Positions 1-10,602 of a stretch of 64,000 nucleotides of DNA are shown piece after piece. The notes under the pieces are model-generated. The model saw only the letters and a program-made list of their open reading frames with translations, did no database searches and had not been told where the DNA came from. Both the position numbers and the translations under genes were made by a program. The stretch comes from Clostridia bacterium. GTDB lineage: Bacteria; Bacillota; Clostridia; Lachnospirales; Lachnospiraceae. Where the stretch lies: the NCBI GenBank assembly GCA_910574475.1, contig CAJTAT010000003.1:186001-250000 (forward strand), read 5' to 3'. Positions within the stretch are counted from its first letter, which is position 1. The number at the start of each line of letters is the position of its first letter.

Positions 1-266
1 AGGAGTCCAACCGTATCAATGTTATGGTTGAAAACCTTACGGCTATGGGGGCCCATATTACAGCCACTGACGACGGTATGATCATTGAGGGAGGCTACCC
101 TCTCCAGGGTGCCGTTGTTGACAGTCATTTGGATCACCGGATCGCCATGTCCTTTGCTGTGGCGGGCTTGAACGCTGACGGGGAAACCGAAATCCTGGGA
201 GCAGAATGTGTCAACATCTCCTACCCTGGCTTTTATCAGGATTTAAATCAAATTCAATCTTCCTGA
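1..266 (+). CDS. aroA: 3-phosphoshikimate 1-carboxyvinyltransferase (EPSP synthase), C-terminal part
   Basis: This is the 3' end of a gene that begins before the window; the reading frame is open from base 3. EPSP synthase transfers the enolpyruvyl group of PEP to shikimate-3-phosphate in the chorismate pathway. The fragment shows the family's C-terminal signatures: ESNRI at the left edge and DHRIAMSFAVAG about 45 residues before the end, followed by the usual closing NISYPGF stretch. It ends 17 bases from the convergent penicillin-binding protein gene, and no hairpin terminator is visible in that gap. Confidence 0.93.
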   Translation, partial: ESNRINVMVENLTAMGAHITATDDGMIIEGGYPLQGAVVDSHLDHRIAMSFAVAGLNADGETEILGAECVNISYPGFYQDLNQIQSS

Positions 267-282
267 CAAAAGCCTAAGGATT

Positions 283-2508
283 TTATATCATATCAGAAAT
301 TGCCTCCAATTTTGCTTTTTCACTGGCCTTTAGCTTTTGGCTATAGATCTGATCGATGAGATTTTTGGCCTGTTGATAATAAGTTTCCCTCAGGGACGGA
401 TCTGTCTCCTCTAAAATCTTCTGCAGAAGTTCATCTGCTTCGTCGGCCAGAGCATGATCGTCCCTATAGTTTTGAATGGTATATCCGCTGGACAGTTCTT
501 CAGAGCCATCTCTCCCCGGGTAATATTTTTCTTCTGCATTCTCCAGTTCTGTCAGAGATTGGAACGTGTAATGCTCCGAATCTTCCACAAGGATTTCCAT
601 AACATTTTTCCAGATTTCTGCCGGGAAAGTTCCACCATATAGGTTATCCAGCTCTTTGGGCATATCGTATCCCACCCACACTGCCATAGAATAATCTGGG
701 GTTATGCCCACAAACCAACCATCTTTACTGTTATTGGTGGTTCCTGTCTTTCCCGCTGCTTCCACTGTACTTTTCCAGTTCATTTTCTTTGCAGTGCCTT
801 TGCTGATCACTCCCTTTAAGATGTCAATCATCTCATCTGTCTTTTCCGAAGTGTAAACTTCCTTCTCCTCATAAGGCCTATAGACCTCATCCCCATATTT
901 ATCCTGGATAGAGACGATACAGTCTGTCTGCTGATAGATTCCGTGATTTGCAACGCAGTAATATGCATTTGCCATCTCCACCGTGGTGGTTCCGTAGGTA
1001 AATCCCCCCAAGGCAGAGGCCGGATAAAAGTCATCAGGAACAATTTTTGTGAAATTCATATTTTGCAGATAAGACAATCCTGTCTCAGGTGTAATCTCAC
1101 AAAAAAGTTTCCAGGCAACTCCGTTTTTGGAATTTTCTACGGCTGATCGCAGAGTCATTCTGGGACCTGTCATTTCTAACACATCGTCAGGATTTTCCTT
1201 TGCTTTATCAATGTCAATCTCTTCTACCATGGACTTGCCAGAATATCCGTTTTCCAGAGCTGGTAAATAAACAATCAGAGGCTTGATGGCGCTTCCTGGC
1301 TGACGATAAGACTGGTAAGCTCGATTCAGGGTATACGTATTGCCGCCTTGAGTCCTGCCTCCCACAATTGCCTCCACTTTCCCTGTGTCATTATTAATAA
1401 GTGTAGCTGCTCCCTGAAGACTATATTGCCCATTCAGGTCCAAGTCCTCATTAAAGGATAGTACACTATCAAGATTTTCTTGCAGGAGCTTTTGCTTTTC
1501 TTTATTTAATGTGGTTTTGATCGTGTAACCTCCCGTATATAGCTCCGTTCTTATCTGTTCGTATGTCTGATTATAAAGGTCTGTATAATCTGCATAATCT
1601 TCTGCTGTAAAAAAGCTGTACCGAAAGTTAAATCCATCCAATTTCATCAAATACCTTATGGCACAATCAATGGCATAAGTGGTCTCATAGTCTTTAATTT
1701 CCACAGGTTCTTTTACATTTAATTCAATTTTTTCACTGAGTGCCCGATTATACTCAATCTCTGTGATCATTTCATTTGTGAGCATATCGCTGAGAACTTT
1801 ATTGCGTCTGGGAAGTGCATTTTCAATATTTTTCAGAGGATCATAATAGGAGGGCGAATTGGGAATCGCGCACAAATAAGCCGTCTCATTAAGAGACAAC
1901 TCTGCCGCTGATTTATTAAAATAGAATTGTGCTGCCGCTTCAATGCCATAACAATTATTTGCAAAATAAATGTTATTGATATAAAATTCCATAATTTCTT
2001 TTTTGGAATACTTCTTCTCCATCTCCAAGGCAAAGCAGATTTCTTTTATCTTCCTCTCCAAAGTCACTTCTTTTGTAATAAACACGTTTCGCATAAGCTG
2101 CTGGGTAATGGTGCTGGCGCCATGCACTTCCTCCCCCTTACTGCGAACATACTCCCAAGATACCCGTACAATAGCTTTTAGATCAATTCCCTCATGGTCC
2201 CAGAAGTCCCTGTCTTCAATGGCAATAAATGCATTGATCACATTTTCTGGTATATTCTCAAAAGATAGGTATATCTTGCTACCATTTCCTGATAATTCTG
2301 TTAGCAAATGATCTTCATCATCATATAGGTAGCTGGTCAGATTTTTTTTAAAAGTGTTAGTATTTGAATTTTTTATTGCTTCTTTTGCTTCATTTGTATA
2401 TTGTTCATAGATTGGATATACCTTATATACAACTGTTCCAACAACAAGTAGTATCCCAACAAAAATAGTAATCAACAAAAATTTAAACAGTCTTTTTAAA
2501 AATTTCAT
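283..2508 (-). CDS. Class A penicillin-binding protein (bifunctional transglycosylase/transpeptidase)
   Basis: A 741-residue membrane-anchored enzyme that polymerises lipid II and cross-links peptidoglycan outside the membrane. One transmembrane segment lies at about residues 9-31. The GT51 glycosyltransferase domain follows, with EDRDFWDHEG near residue 97 and GASTITQQLMRN near 130. The transpeptidase domain has the catalytic SAIKP tetrad near residue 410, SKN near 465 and KTGTT near 590. Length and order fit PBP1A/PonA-type proteins. The tail is short and charged, without PASTA repeats. It converges with aroA, and queA lies 31 bases upstream on the same strand, so the two may be co-transcribed. 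Confidence 0.93.
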   Translation of the reverse strand: MKFLKRLFKFLLITIFVGILLVVGTVVYKVYPIYEQYTNEAKEAIKNSNTNTFKKNLTSYLYDDEDHLLTELSGNGSKIYLSFENIPENVINAFIAIEDRDFWDHEGIDLKAIVRVSWEYVRSKGEEVHGASTITQQLMRNVFITKEVTLERKIKEICFALEMEKKYSKKEIMEFYINNIYFANNCYGIEAAAQFYFNKSAAELSLNETAYLCAIPNSPSYYDPLKNIENALPRRNKVLSDMLTNEMITEIEYNRALSEKIELNVKEPVEIKDYETTYAIDCAIRYLMKLDGFNFRYSFFTAEDYADYTDLYNQTYEQIRTELYTGGYTIKTTLNKEKQKLLQENLDSVLSFNEDLDLNGQYSLQGAATLINNDTGKVEAIVGGRTQGGNTYTLNRAYQSYRQPGSAIKPLIVYLPALENGYSGKSMVEEIDIDKAKENPDDVLEMTGPRMTLRSAVENSKNGVAWKLFCEITPETGLSYLQNMNFTKIVPDDFYPASALGGFTYGTTTVEMANAYYCVANHGIYQQTDCIVSIQDKYGDEVYRPYEEKEVYTSEKTDEMIDILKGVISKGTAKKMNWKSTVEAAGKTGTTNNSKDGWFVGITPDYSMAVWVGYDMPKELDNLYGGTFPAEIWKNVMEILVEDSEHYTFQSLTELENAEEKYYPGRDGSEELSSGYTIQNYRDDHALADEADELLQKILEETDPSLRETYYQQAKNLIDQIYSQKLKASEKAKLEAISDMI

Positions 2509-2539
2509 GGCCTAAGTCCTGGAATATAAAGTTTCGGTG

Positions 2540-3565
2540 TCATTTGATTAGCATCGCATCCCCAAAAGAAAAAAAGCGATATCTTTCTTTCACAGCTTCC
2601 TCGTAAGCTCTCAAAATATTCTCTTTCCCTGCCAGAGCAGACACAAGCATCAGGAGTGTGGATTCTGGCAGATGAAAATTCGTAATTAAGGCATCCAAAA
2701 TTTTAAAGGAATAGCCTGGATAGATGAAAATATCAGTCCAGCCGCTTCCAGAGCGCAGGATGCCATCCTCTCCAGTGGCTGCTTCCAGAGTTCGGCAACT
2801 CGTGGTTCCCACACAGATAATGCGCCCGCCAGATGCCTTCGTCTCATTAATCAGCCTTGCCTGTTCCTCCTCTACTATATAGAATTCAGAGTGCATATGG
2901 TGCTCTGACACATCCTCCACCTTCACCGGGCGAAAAGTTCCAAGCCCTACATGAAGGGTCACATAAGCCAGCTTTACCCCTTTTTTCTCTATGGTATCCA
3001 GGAGTTCTGGTGTAAAATGCAGCCCTGCAGTGGGAGCTGCTGCTGATCCTTCATGCTTGGCATATACTGTCTGATACCGGTTCTTATCTTTTAACTGATG
3101 TGTAATATAAGGTGGCAGGGGCATCTGTCCAAATCGATCCAGGATTTCTTCAAAAATCCCTTCGTACTCAAAACGAATCCGACGATTTCCCTCTTCTACA
3201 ATTTCTAACACTTCCCCCACCAGAGTCCCATCTCCAAAGCTGATACGTGTACCGGGTTTCGCCTTTTTCCCCGGTTTTACCAAAGTCTCCCATACACGAT
3301 CCTCCTGGCGTTTAAGAAGCAATACTTCAATCCCGGCTCCTGTGTCTTCTTTTACTCCAATCAAGCGAGCGGGAATCACCTTTGTATTGTTCACCACCAT
3401 ACAGTCTCCAGGATTTAAATAATCTACAATCTCACGAAAAATGTGGTGCTCTGTTCTGCCAGTCTCTTTATTTAGTAGAAGAAGCCGAGAGCTGCTCCGA
3501 TCTTCCAGAGGATCCTGGGCGATCAGCTCCTGAGGTAAATCATAATAAAAGTCATTTGTCTTCAT
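2540..3565 (-). CDS. queA: S-adenosylmethionine:tRNA ribosyltransferase-isomerase
   Basis: A 341-residue protein of the QueA family. It moves the ribosyl part of SAM onto 7-aminomethyl-7-deazaguanine in tRNA to form epoxyqueuosine. Family hallmarks are the start [20 protein letters not shown], then [33 protein letters not shown] and the final FGDAMLI. The length is typical. It precedes the penicillin-binding protein gene on the same strand. Upstream it is divergent from the GNAT gene across about 140 bases. Confidence 0.96.
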   Translation of the reverse strand: MKTNDFYYDLPQELIAQDPLEDRSSSRLLLLNKETGRTEHHIFREIVDYLNPGDCMVVNNTKVIPARLIGVKEDTGAGIEVLLLKRQEDRVWETLVKPGKKAKPGTRISFGDGTLVGEVLEIVEEGNRRIRFEYEGIFEEILDRFGQMPLPPYITHQLKDKNRYQTVYAKHEGSAAAPTAGLHFTPELLDTIEKKGVKLAYVTLHVGLGTFRPVKVEDVSEHHMHSEFYIVEEEQARLINETKASGGRIICVGTTSCRTLEAATGEDGILRSGSGWTDIFIYPGYSFKILDALITNFHLPESTLLMLVSALAGKENILRAYEEAVKERYRFFSFGDAMLIK

Positions 3566-3646
3566 AATTTATATTCCTTTTGATCTATTCTATACTATTT
3601 TTTTCTATGCGTAAAGGGTCATTGAATTTAAAGTATGGATTAACAA

Positions 3647-3675
3647 TTGTCTGCCTGTAAAATATGTGCTATACT
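3647..3675 (+). promoter_or_regulatory. Sigma-A-type promoter for the GNAT gene
   Basis: TTGTCT at 3647-3652 and TATACT at 3670-3675 are separated by 17 bases. The predicted transcript start is near 3682, which makes the first in-frame ATG at 3683 nearly leaderless and favours the internal ATG at 3707. Confidence 0.6.
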
Positions 3676-3706
3676 TTGAACCATGACAAAGAAAGGACTT
3701 TTACGA

Positions 3707-4198
3707 ATGAATATAAAAATACGAGCATACACAGAGACCGACATTCCCCAGATGATTGCCATATGGAATGAAGTAGTGGAACAAGGGGTTGCTTTCCCCC
3801 AATTAGACATGTTAGATGAAAAAACAGGACCAATCTTTTTTTCTTCACAAACTTATTGTGGCGTTGCAGAAGATTCTGACTCTGGTCAAGTTCTTGGCCT
3901 TTACATCCTGCACCCCAACAACGAAGGGCGCTGTGGACATATCTGCAATGCCAGCTATGCCGTCAGCGCTCCTATTCGGGGACTTCATATTGGTGAAAAG
4001 TTAGTTCTGGATTGTATGGAACAGGGAAAAGTCCACGGTTTTCGTATCCTGCAGTTCAATGCAGTCGTTCGTACCAATATTCACGCCAGACATCTCTATG
4101 AGCGGCTTGGGTTTGAACCTCTCGGCATTATTCCTGGCGGATTTCTCATGAAGGACGGGCATTATGAGGATATCTGTCCCTATTACCATCTCTTGTAG
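3707..4198 (+). CDS. GNAT family N-acetyltransferase
   Basis: A 163-residue single-domain acetyltransferase that would move an acetyl group from acetyl-CoA to an amine; the substrate is unknown. The GNAT core is visible: the N-terminal IRAYTETDIPQMIAIWNEVV strand and helix, the region of the acetyl-CoA loop (RGLHIGEKLVLDCME), and the late HARHLYERLGFEPLG motif. The start was placed at the second ATG because AAAGGA lies 8 bases before it. The first ATG (3683) has no ribosome binding site and sits at the likely transcription start. It converges with the oxidoreductase gene with a 4-base gap. Confidence 0.85.
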   Translation: MNIKIRAYTETDIPQMIAIWNEVVEQGVAFPQLDMLDEKTGPIFFSSQTYCGVAEDSDSGQVLGLYILHPNNEGRCGHICNASYAVSAPIRGLHIGEKLVLDCMEQGKVHGFRILQFNAVVRTNIHARHLYERLGFEPLGIIPGGFLMKDGHYEDICPYYHLL

Positions 4199-4202
4199 TG
4201 CT

Positions 4203-5162
4203 TTACCCCTTCACACCTCTGGCCATATCTAATATCTCCATAACCATCAGGCTGTGTTGAAGGCGCTCTTCAAAGAAATCTTTATCTTCTCTCTCATAAT
4301 ATTTTGCAAATGCTTCCAGCTCATAGAAAAGGCGTTCCGGGCAAGGGGCCAGTTTATATTCTTCTGGCTCCTGCTTATTTTCGCAAAATGTAAATCCTGT
4401 CAGGGCATTGGGCGCATAGGTACTGTCCATATATCCCTTATTTCCCTGAATTGTTACATGTAATGGAGCTCCGCAATCTTTTGCTGCAATACAGACTGCC
4501 TGAAAATCTGGATATTCCATCATAAGGATTCCTGAGGTGTCCACGCCCCTCTCTATGTTTGGATAATAGTGAACAGCCGTTGGCTTTCCAAATAGGCCAG
4601 CTACAATATGGATATTATAGACATTTAAATCTGTCAGGGCACCTCCCGCCTTTTCCGGGTCAAAGGAAGGGCTTACAATTCCCTGTTTAAAATTATCATA
4701 GCGGCTGGAATATTGAGAGTAATTCAAGTTCACAATCTTAATATCACCCAGCTTGGGCAGGAGTTCTTTCATCTTATAAAAATTGGGATTATACTGATTC
4801 GTAATCGCCTCAAACAGATATAAATTCTTTTGTCTGGCAAGATCTGCCACCTCTCTGGCTTCAGCGCTTATAACTGTAAAGGGCTTTTCCACAATCACAT
4901 GCTTTCCTGCTTCCAATGCCTGCCTGATATAAGAAAAATGAAGTGTATTGGGTAGTGCTATATAAACTACATCAATTTCTGAATCAGACAACATCCTTTC
5001 ATATGTATCATATCCAACAGGTATATGATATTTTTCACAAAATTCTGTTCTGACTTCTTCTCTTCTGGCAAAGATGGCATAAATATCCATTTGCTTCACC
5101 AGGGCTGCTGCGTCCAAAAAGGTGGGCACAATCATGCCCGCTCCTGCTACTCCAACTTTCAT
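4203..5162 (-). CDS. Gfo/Idh/MocA family NAD(P)-dependent oxidoreductase
   Basis: A 319-residue dehydrogenase of the glucose-fructose oxidoreductase/inositol dehydrogenase family. The N-terminal Rossmann fold begins VGVAGAGMIVPTFLDAA, and the conserved EKPF motif (HVIVEKPFTVISAEA) near residue 93 carries the catalytic lysine. The C-terminal domain starts near residue 120. The sugar or polyol substrate cannot be told from sequence, and no sugar operon is adjacent. The 20 bases upstream lead to a FlxA-like gene on the same strand. Confidence 0.88.
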   Translation of the reverse strand: MKVGVAGAGMIVPTFLDAAALVKQMDIYAIFARREEVRTEFCEKYHIPVGYDTYERMLSDSEIDVVYIALPNTLHFSYIRQALEAGKHVIVEKPFTVISAEAREVADLARQKNLYLFEAITNQYNPNFYKMKELLPKLGDIKIVNLNYSQYSSRYDNFKQGIVSPSFDPEKAGGALTDLNVYNIHIVAGLFGKPTAVHYYPNIERGVDTSGILMMEYPDFQAVCIAAKDCGAPLHVTIQGNKGYMDSTYAPNALTGFTFCENKQEPEEYKLAPCPERLFYELEAFAKYYEREDKDFFEERLQHSLMVMEILDMARGVKG

Positions 5163-5182
5163 TTTCTTTCTCCTATTTGAAT

Positions 5183-5881
5183 TTATGCTCTGACAGAAAT
5201 TTTGTTCTCTGGCTCGTCCTCTGCCATTTTTCCCTCATTGGTATAGAACATACTATATTTTTTCAGCTCTGCGTGTGGTGCTTCATCTTCCGATTTCTTA
5301 GCTGGCTCCTCTGTCTTATCAGTTTTGTCTTTGGTCTCCTCTGCCTTTTTCCCTTCTTCCAGCTCCTGATTTGCTTCCCCAAGCGACTGCATCTGGGAAG
5401 CTTTCGCATCCCAAGCTGCCTGCTCTGCCCTGGCAAGCTCTTTTTTCTTGGATTCTATAGAGCCTGAAACTCCATGATTTGTATCCAACCCCATCTCATT
5501 CTTTAATACAGCAGCTCTTTTCTCCATCTTGTCAGACAAGCTTCCCTGCATTTTCGCCTGTTTCAGTAAAGCTTCAGCAGAAATCATGGTATTCATTGCT
5601 GCCTGTTGACCAGATGAGTCAGAGGCGGCTTTTTCTACCTTTCCTTTTCTTAGATCCATCTGGTGCTGCCTTAACTGGTTATTCAGATCGGCAATTTGCA
5701 TCTGGATCTCTTGCTGTTTATTTAATTTCTCCTCCACACTCATGGTTTCATTAGAAGAAAGCTCCTGAAGCTGCTTCTGAAGATCTATAATCTGGTTTTG
5801 GAGACTCTTGGTTATGGGATCGGACGCAGGCGATACTCCCATCTGTATACCTGAACTGTTGAGACTATTTATCATTGCCAT
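5183..5881 (-). CDS. FlxA-like coiled-coil protein
   Basis: A 232-residue soluble, very charged protein without signal peptide or membrane segment. Residues 20-85 form a long heptad-like coiled coil (KSLQNQIIDLQKQLQEL, then NKQQEIQMQIADLNNQLRQ), which resembles the FlxA-like family (Pfam FlxA). The rest is rich in Lys, Glu and Ala, with a disordered acidic segment (about 175-205). FlxA is linked to flagellar regulons in enterobacteria, but no flagellar gene is in this window and the role here is unknown. The start codon is followed by MAMINSLNSSG. Confidence 0.65.
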   Translation of the reverse strand: MAMINSLNSSGIQMGVSPASDPITKSLQNQIIDLQKQLQELSSNETMSVEEKLNKQQEIQMQIADLNNQLRQHQMDLRKGKVEKAASDSSGQQAAMNTMISAEALLKQAKMQGSLSDKMEKRAAVLKNEMGLDTNHGVSGSIESKKKELARAEQAAWDAKASQMQSLGEANQELEEGKKAEETKDKTDKTEEPAKKSEDEAPHAELKKYSMFYTNEGKMAEDEPENKISVRA

Positions 5882-6074
5882 TTTTATCCTCCTACTACAA
5901 TTTTAAAGTTCTCTTCAAGTCTGTCTATTAGCATAATAGTATTTCTTTCTACTTATTTTATCGGACATTATCAGAAAAACATAACCATTACATAAAATAT
6001 CTGGATCTCGCTTATAATGTTCTCTATAATACTCCATATAAATATAAAAATATAATCCAGAAAGAAGGTTACTC

Positions 6075-8084
6075 ATGCCCAATCAGCTAATTGCACAAAA
6101 ATCCCCTTATCTCTTACAACACGCAGAAAATCCAGTAGACTGGTATCCCTGGTGTGAGGCTGCATTTGAAGCTGCAAAAATTCAAGACAAGCCTGTATTC
6201 CTAAGTATCGGATACTCTACCTGTCATTGGTGCCATGTCATGGCCCATGAATCTTTTGAAGATCCTGAGATTGCTGATCTTTTAAATCAATTTTTTATTT
6301 CTGTGAAAGTAGACAGGGAGGAGCGCCCAGATATTGATTCTGTATATATGTCTGTATGCCAGGCAATGACAGGATCTGGAGGTTGGCCTCTGACCATACT
6401 TATGACGCCTGATCAGAAACCTTTTTTCGCAGGAACCTACTTTCCAAAACATTCCCGATATGGCGCTATCGGGCTCTCTGATCTTCTCCTTCAGGTAGCA
6501 GAGCTTTGGAAAAAGGAGCGAAAACGTCTCATCCATACAGGAAATGAAATCGCTGCATGGCTTAAAACCTCCCGAAAAACTTCAGACAAGCTTCCCTCTC
6601 GTGAGCTCATCCGCCAAGGTGCAGAAGAGTTATTTCTAAGTTTTGACTCTAAATGGGGTGGTTTTGGAAATGCTCCCAAGTTTCCCACTCCTCACAATCT
6701 CATGTTCCTCCTTCGCTACGCTATCCTGGAACAGGAACCTCAGGCTTTTGATATCGTAGAGAAGACGCTTTTGCATATGGCACAGGGTGGGATCTATGAT
6801 CACATTGGAGGTGGATTCTCCCGTTATTCTACAGATGAAAAATGGCTGATTCCTCATTTTGAAAAAATGTTGTATGATAATGCTCTTCTCCTATCCATCT
6901 ACTCTGAGGCGTTTCAGATGACCGGGAAGGTTCTCTACCGACAGGTGATTGAGGAAACCATTGACTATGTACTTCGGGAACTGACAGATAAAAATGGCGG
7001 TTTCTACTGTGGACAGGATGCAGACAGCGACGGAGTTGAGGGGAAATACTATGCTTTGACCAAAGAGGAAGTTTTATCTGTTCTGGGAGAAGAAGAGGGG
7101 GCTTATTTTTGCAGCTTTTTTCAGATCACAGAAAAGGGAAATTTTGAGGGAAAGAACATTCCTCATTTGTTTAAAGGGCAGGAATGGAAGGACGAACGAG
7201 TCAAGGCCGCATGTAACAAATTGCTCCAATACCGCAGAAGGCGTACTGCCCTTCACAGAGATGACAAGATTCTAACCTCCTGGAATAGCCTGATGATTGC
7301 AGCCCTGGCAAAAGCATCTTTTGTGTGTCAGAAGCCGTCATGGCTTACCGTTGCAAAAAAATCTTGTGAATTTCTGGAAAATCATCTTGTTCACTCTGAA
7401 GATCGTCTCTATGTGAGATATCGCCAGGGGGAAGCTGCCTATCCGGGAAATCTGGAAGATTATGCCTATTACGCCTATGCCCTCCTGGAGCTATATCAGA
7501 CTACCTGGGACACCACATATTTAAAAAGAGGAATTCAAATAGCAGACCAAATGCTTCGACTGTTTTCTGAGCCTTCCGAACAGGGACTATTTCTCTATGC
7601 CAATGACTCAGAACAACTCATCAGCCGTCCCAAAGAAACCTATGATGGGGCACTTCCTTCAGGAAATTCTGTAGCAGGATGGGTTCTGTCTCTTCTGTCT
7701 GCCCTGACAGGAGAAGAGAAATGGCGAAAAGAACGGGATCGACAGATGAATTTTCTGGCGGATGTGTCCAGTCATTACCCTTCTGGTCATTGTTTTGCGC
7801 TGATGGCAATGTGCACCGTACTTTATCCATCCCGGGAACTTCTCTGCGTCTCCCCGGAAAATACGATGTCTGAGGAGTTGCAGGATTATCTGAGAAAACA
7901 CTTGATACCTCACCTGACTGTGCTGCTTCTCTCCCCGGAAACCAGGGAAAAACTGTCATGTCTGGCCCCTTACACTGCCTACTATCCTCTTCCCGAAAGA
8001 GACAGCCAATACTATCTCTGTCAGGGAAATACTTGTATCAATTGTTCCGAAGATCCAATTGGGGCACTGAAACAGTGCCCCTAA
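6075..8084 (+). CDS. Thioredoxin-domain protein, YyaL/SSP411 (DUF255) family
   Basis: A 669-residue protein of the YyaL family (spermatogenesis-associated protein 20 relatives). The N-terminal thioredoxin-like domain has the diagnostic NPVDWYPW and [16 protein letters not shown] motifs (residues about 17-67), where CHWC takes the place of the redox CxxC. The remainder is an alpha/alpha-barrel, glycosidase-like region with [17 protein letters not shown] and [10 protein letters not shown]. The exact biochemical function of the family is not established. AGAAAGAAGG about 7 bases before the ATG is the ribosome binding site. It converges with pheT with a 6-base gap. Confidence 0.9.
   Translation: MPNQLIAQKSPYLLQHAENPVDWYPWCEAAFEAAKIQDKPVFLSIGYSTCHWCHVMAHESFEDPEIADLLNQFFISVKVDREERPDIDSVYMSVCQAMTGSGGWPLTILMTPDQKPFFAGTYFPKHSRYGAIGLSDLLLQVAELWKKERKRLIHTGNEIAAWLKTSRKTSDKLPSRELIRQGAEELFLSFDSKWGGFGNAPKFPTPHNLMFLLRYAILEQEPQAFDIVEKTLLHMAQGGIYDHIGGGFSRYSTDEKWLIPHFEKMLYDNALLLSIYSEAFQMTGKVLYRQVIEETIDYVLRELTDKNGGFYCGQDADSDGVEGKYYALTKEEVLSVLGEEEGAYFCSFFQITEKGNFEGKNIPHLFKGQEWKDERVKAACNKLLQYRRRRTALHRDDKILTSWNSLMIAALAKASFVCQKPSWLTVAKKSCEFLENHLVHSEDRLYVRYRQGEAAYPGNLEDYAYYAYALLELYQTTWDTTYLKRGIQIADQMLRLFSEPSEQGLFLYANDSEQLISRPKETYDGALPSGNSVAGWVLSLLSALTGEEKWRKERDRQMNFLADVSSHYPSGHCFALMAMCTVLYPSRELLCVSPENTMSEELQDYLRKHLIPHLTVLLLSPETREKLSCLAPYTAYYPLPERDSQYYLCQGNTCINCSEDPIGALKQCP
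8061..8081. other. Perfect hairpin spanning the end of the YyaL gene
   Basis: A 9-bp perfect inverted repeat with a 3-base loop (GGGGCACTG/CAGTGCCCC) covers the last codons of the forward gene, just before the convergent pheT stop. Neither strand has a following T-run, so it is not a canonical intrinsic terminator, but it could protect 3' ends of both transcripts. Confidence 0.5.
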
Positions 8085-8090
8085 GCCTCC

Positions 8091-10511
8091 TTATTGCCGA
8101 AGTTCTGCATTAAGACTTTCCAGTCCCTTTAAGATGCGTTTCATGGCAGAGGACACATCTGCCTCCTCCAGGGTCTTATCCTTAGCCCGGAAAACAATGG
8201 AGTATGCCACAGATTTATAACCTTCTTTAATCTGTTCTCCCTCATAAATATCAAAGAGGTGATAGCTTTCCAGATAGCTGCCGCCTTTGTTCTCTATGAC
8301 CTCTTCGATCTGGCCTGCCAGCACAGTTTTGGGAATTACCATGGAGATATCCCGGGTAACAGCCGGATACTTGGCAATGCCTTCGTATTTCCGCTCGAAA
8401 GTGGCAAAAGGAACAATTGCCGGCAAATCTAGGACAGCCACATAAGCGCGATCTCCAATCTCGTAAGCATCTGCCACTGCCGGGTGAAGCTCACCCAGGT
8501 ACCCCACCACCTTGCCGCTGTAAATAATATTTGCCTGGCGGCCGGGATGAAGGAAGTTCTTGCCTGCATTGGGATCATAGACCTCTTTTTTATGCATGCC
8601 AATCTTGTCAAAGAATTCTTCCACCACGCCTTTCATAGTGTAGAAATCACCTTCCCCATACATGCCCAGCGTAAACTGCATGCGCTCATCAGGCAGTTCT
8701 GTAAGAGGAAGTTCCTTTGCCAGATAAATATTACCCAGTTCATACAGACGGACATTCTTGTTCCTTCTATTATAATTAAAAGCCAGAGAAGTTAACATAC
8801 CATTTAAAGATGTTGTCCGCATAATGCTGAAATCCTCACCCAGGGGATTGGAAATCGTGATGGCATTACGAATAGGATCCTCCTTGTCCAGCAACAGCTT
8901 GTCAAATACCTTTGGGCTTTCAAAGGAATAAGTCATGCCCTGGGAAAAACCACAAAATTCTGCGATATCTCTCGCCACTGACTCCACACGAAGCTTAAAT
9001 GGCAGCTTCCCAGTGGTTGCCTCGCCTTTGGGAAGTGTAGTGGGAATATTGTCATATCCATAAAAGCGCGCCACTTCTTCTGCCAAATCTGCAAGGCATA
9101 AAACATCCTGGCGGAAGGTGGGAGCCACAATCTCATTGGTGCGTTCATCGTATTCCAGCTCTACCGTTTTCAGATATTCCAACATCTGTTCTTTACTGAT
9201 GTGAGTTCCCAGAAGAGCATTGATCCTGTCTGCATCAAAGGGCACGCGGACTGGCTCTTTCACACCTGTATATACATCCACCATGCCGTCTACCACTTCT
9301 CCTGCTCCCAACTCCTCTACTAGCTGGCAGGCACGGTCAATGGCTGCCTGGGCATTGTTAGGGTCAAGTCCCTTTTCAAACTTTCCAGAAGCATCTGTGC
9401 GAAGGCCAATCCGTTTTGCAGAGAGCCGGATATTTACACCGTCAAAACAGGCCGCCTCAAAAAGCATGGTCTTAACATCATCAGTAATCATGGAGTTCTC
9501 TCCTCCCATGATTCCAGCAACGCCAATTGCTTTCTCGCCGTCGCAGATCATCAGGACAGAATCATCCATGGTGCGTTCCTGGCCATCCAAAGTCACAAAT
9601 TTTTCTCCTTTATCTGCCCGACGAACCAGAATCTGATGTCCAGCAATGGTGTCTAGATCGTAGGCGTGCATGGGCTGACCATATTCTTCCATAACATAGT
9701 TGGTAATATCGACAATATTGTTGATAGGACGAATCCCATTAACAGCCAGGCGTCTCTGCATCCATTTTGGGGATGGTCCCAGCTTGATATTTTTTACCAC
9801 GCGTGCGCAGTAACGTGGGCAGAGATCTGCATCCTTCACATCCACTTTGATATAATCGTTCACATCTCCCCCGGAACCTTTGACGGTGACAGTGGGAGGT
9901 ACAAATTTTTTGTGGAAGGTAGCTGCCGTCTCTCTTGCAATTCCAATAATACTATAGCAGTCTACGCGGTTGGATGTAATTTCATGTTCAAACACTACGT
10001 CATCCAGTCCAAGGGCTTTGATGGCACTCTCTCCCACTACAGCGCTGTCTGGGAATATATAAATTCCAAGTTCTGGTGCCTCAGGAAATAGTTCTCTGCT
10101 CTGTCCAAGTTCCTCGATGGAGCACATCATGCCGTTAGATTCCACACCGCGCAGCTTTCCTTTTTTGATGCGAATTCCTCCTGGGGTCATCTTTCCGTCA
10201 TGACCGCCTGCCACATGGCCGCCATCCAATACTACGGGTATTTTTTGTCCCTCTTCTACATTCGGGGCACCTGTCACGATCTGAATGGGAGTGCCTGTTC
10301 CGATATCTACTTGGCATACTACCAGTTTGTCTGCGTCTGGGTGGCGCTCGATCTTTAAGATCTGGCCTACGACGATGTTTTCCAAATCTGCATCCAGAGC
10401 CTTATAGCCCTCTACTTTTGTTCCTGAGAGCGTCATTGCGTCTGTATATTCTTGTGCTGTCACATCCAGATCCGGCACGTATGCTTTAATCCATGATAAT
10501 GATGTATCCAT
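8091..10511 (-). CDS. pheT: Phenylalanine-tRNA ligase beta subunit
   Basis: An 806-residue PheT, full length for the family, forming an alpha2-beta2 ligase with PheS. Order: N-terminal DTSLSWIKAYVPDL; tRNA-binding (EMAP-like) domain at about 40-150 (VVGQILKIERHPDADKLVVC); B3/B4 editing domain around 200-400 (ITSNRVDCYSIIGIARE, GKFEKGLDPN); B5 domain; catalytic-like core; C-terminal FDX-ACB anticodon-binding domain (KYPAVTRDISMVIP, then the closing LKGLESLNAELR). The start is the ATG at 10511, preceded by AGAAAGGAACAGCAAA; the frame stays open 26 codons further upstream without a good site. It follows pheS by about 90 bases in one operon. Confidence 0.96.
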   Translation of the reverse strand: MDTSLSWIKAYVPDLDVTAQEYTDAMTLSGTKVEGYKALDADLENIVVGQILKIERHPDADKLVVCQVDIGTGTPIQIVTGAPNVEEGQKIPVVLDGGHVAGGHDGKMTPGGIRIKKGKLRGVESNGMMCSIEELGQSRELFPEAPELGIYIFPDSAVVGESAIKALGLDDVVFEHEITSNRVDCYSIIGIARETAATFHKKFVPPTVTVKGSGGDVNDYIKVDVKDADLCPRYCARVVKNIKLGPSPKWMQRRLAVNGIRPINNIVDITNYVMEEYGQPMHAYDLDTIAGHQILVRRADKGEKFVTLDGQERTMDDSVLMICDGEKAIGVAGIMGGENSMITDDVKTMLFEAACFDGVNIRLSAKRIGLRTDASGKFEKGLDPNNAQAAIDRACQLVEELGAGEVVDGMVDVYTGVKEPVRVPFDADRINALLGTHISKEQMLEYLKTVELEYDERTNEIVAPTFRQDVLCLADLAEEVARFYGYDNIPTTLPKGEATTGKLPFKLRVESVARDIAEFCGFSQGMTYSFESPKVFDKLLLDKEDPIRNAITISNPLGEDFSIMRTTSLNGMLTSLAFNYNRRNKNVRLYELGNIYLAKELPLTELPDERMQFTLGMYGEGDFYTMKGVVEEFFDKIGMHKKEVYDPNAGKNFLHPGRQANIIYSGKVVGYLGELHPAVADAYEIGDRAYVAVLDLPAIVPFATFERKYEGIAKYPAVTRDISMVIPKTVLAGQIEEVIENKGGSYLESYHLFDIYEGEQIKEGYKSVAYSIVFRAKDKTLEEADVSSAMKRILKGLESLNAELRQ

Positions 10512-10602
10512 TTTGCTGTTCCTTTCTACTGTTTTATATATTGCTAAGCTCTTCTTGGCTTTCTCTAACGACCGCCATGCTAAGTGCATGGGTAGATAGG
10601 TG

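Noticed and set aside
8061..8081. Terminator between the YyaL gene and pheT
   Set aside because: The hairpin is perfect but no T-run follows on either strand, so it is reported only as a hairpin.
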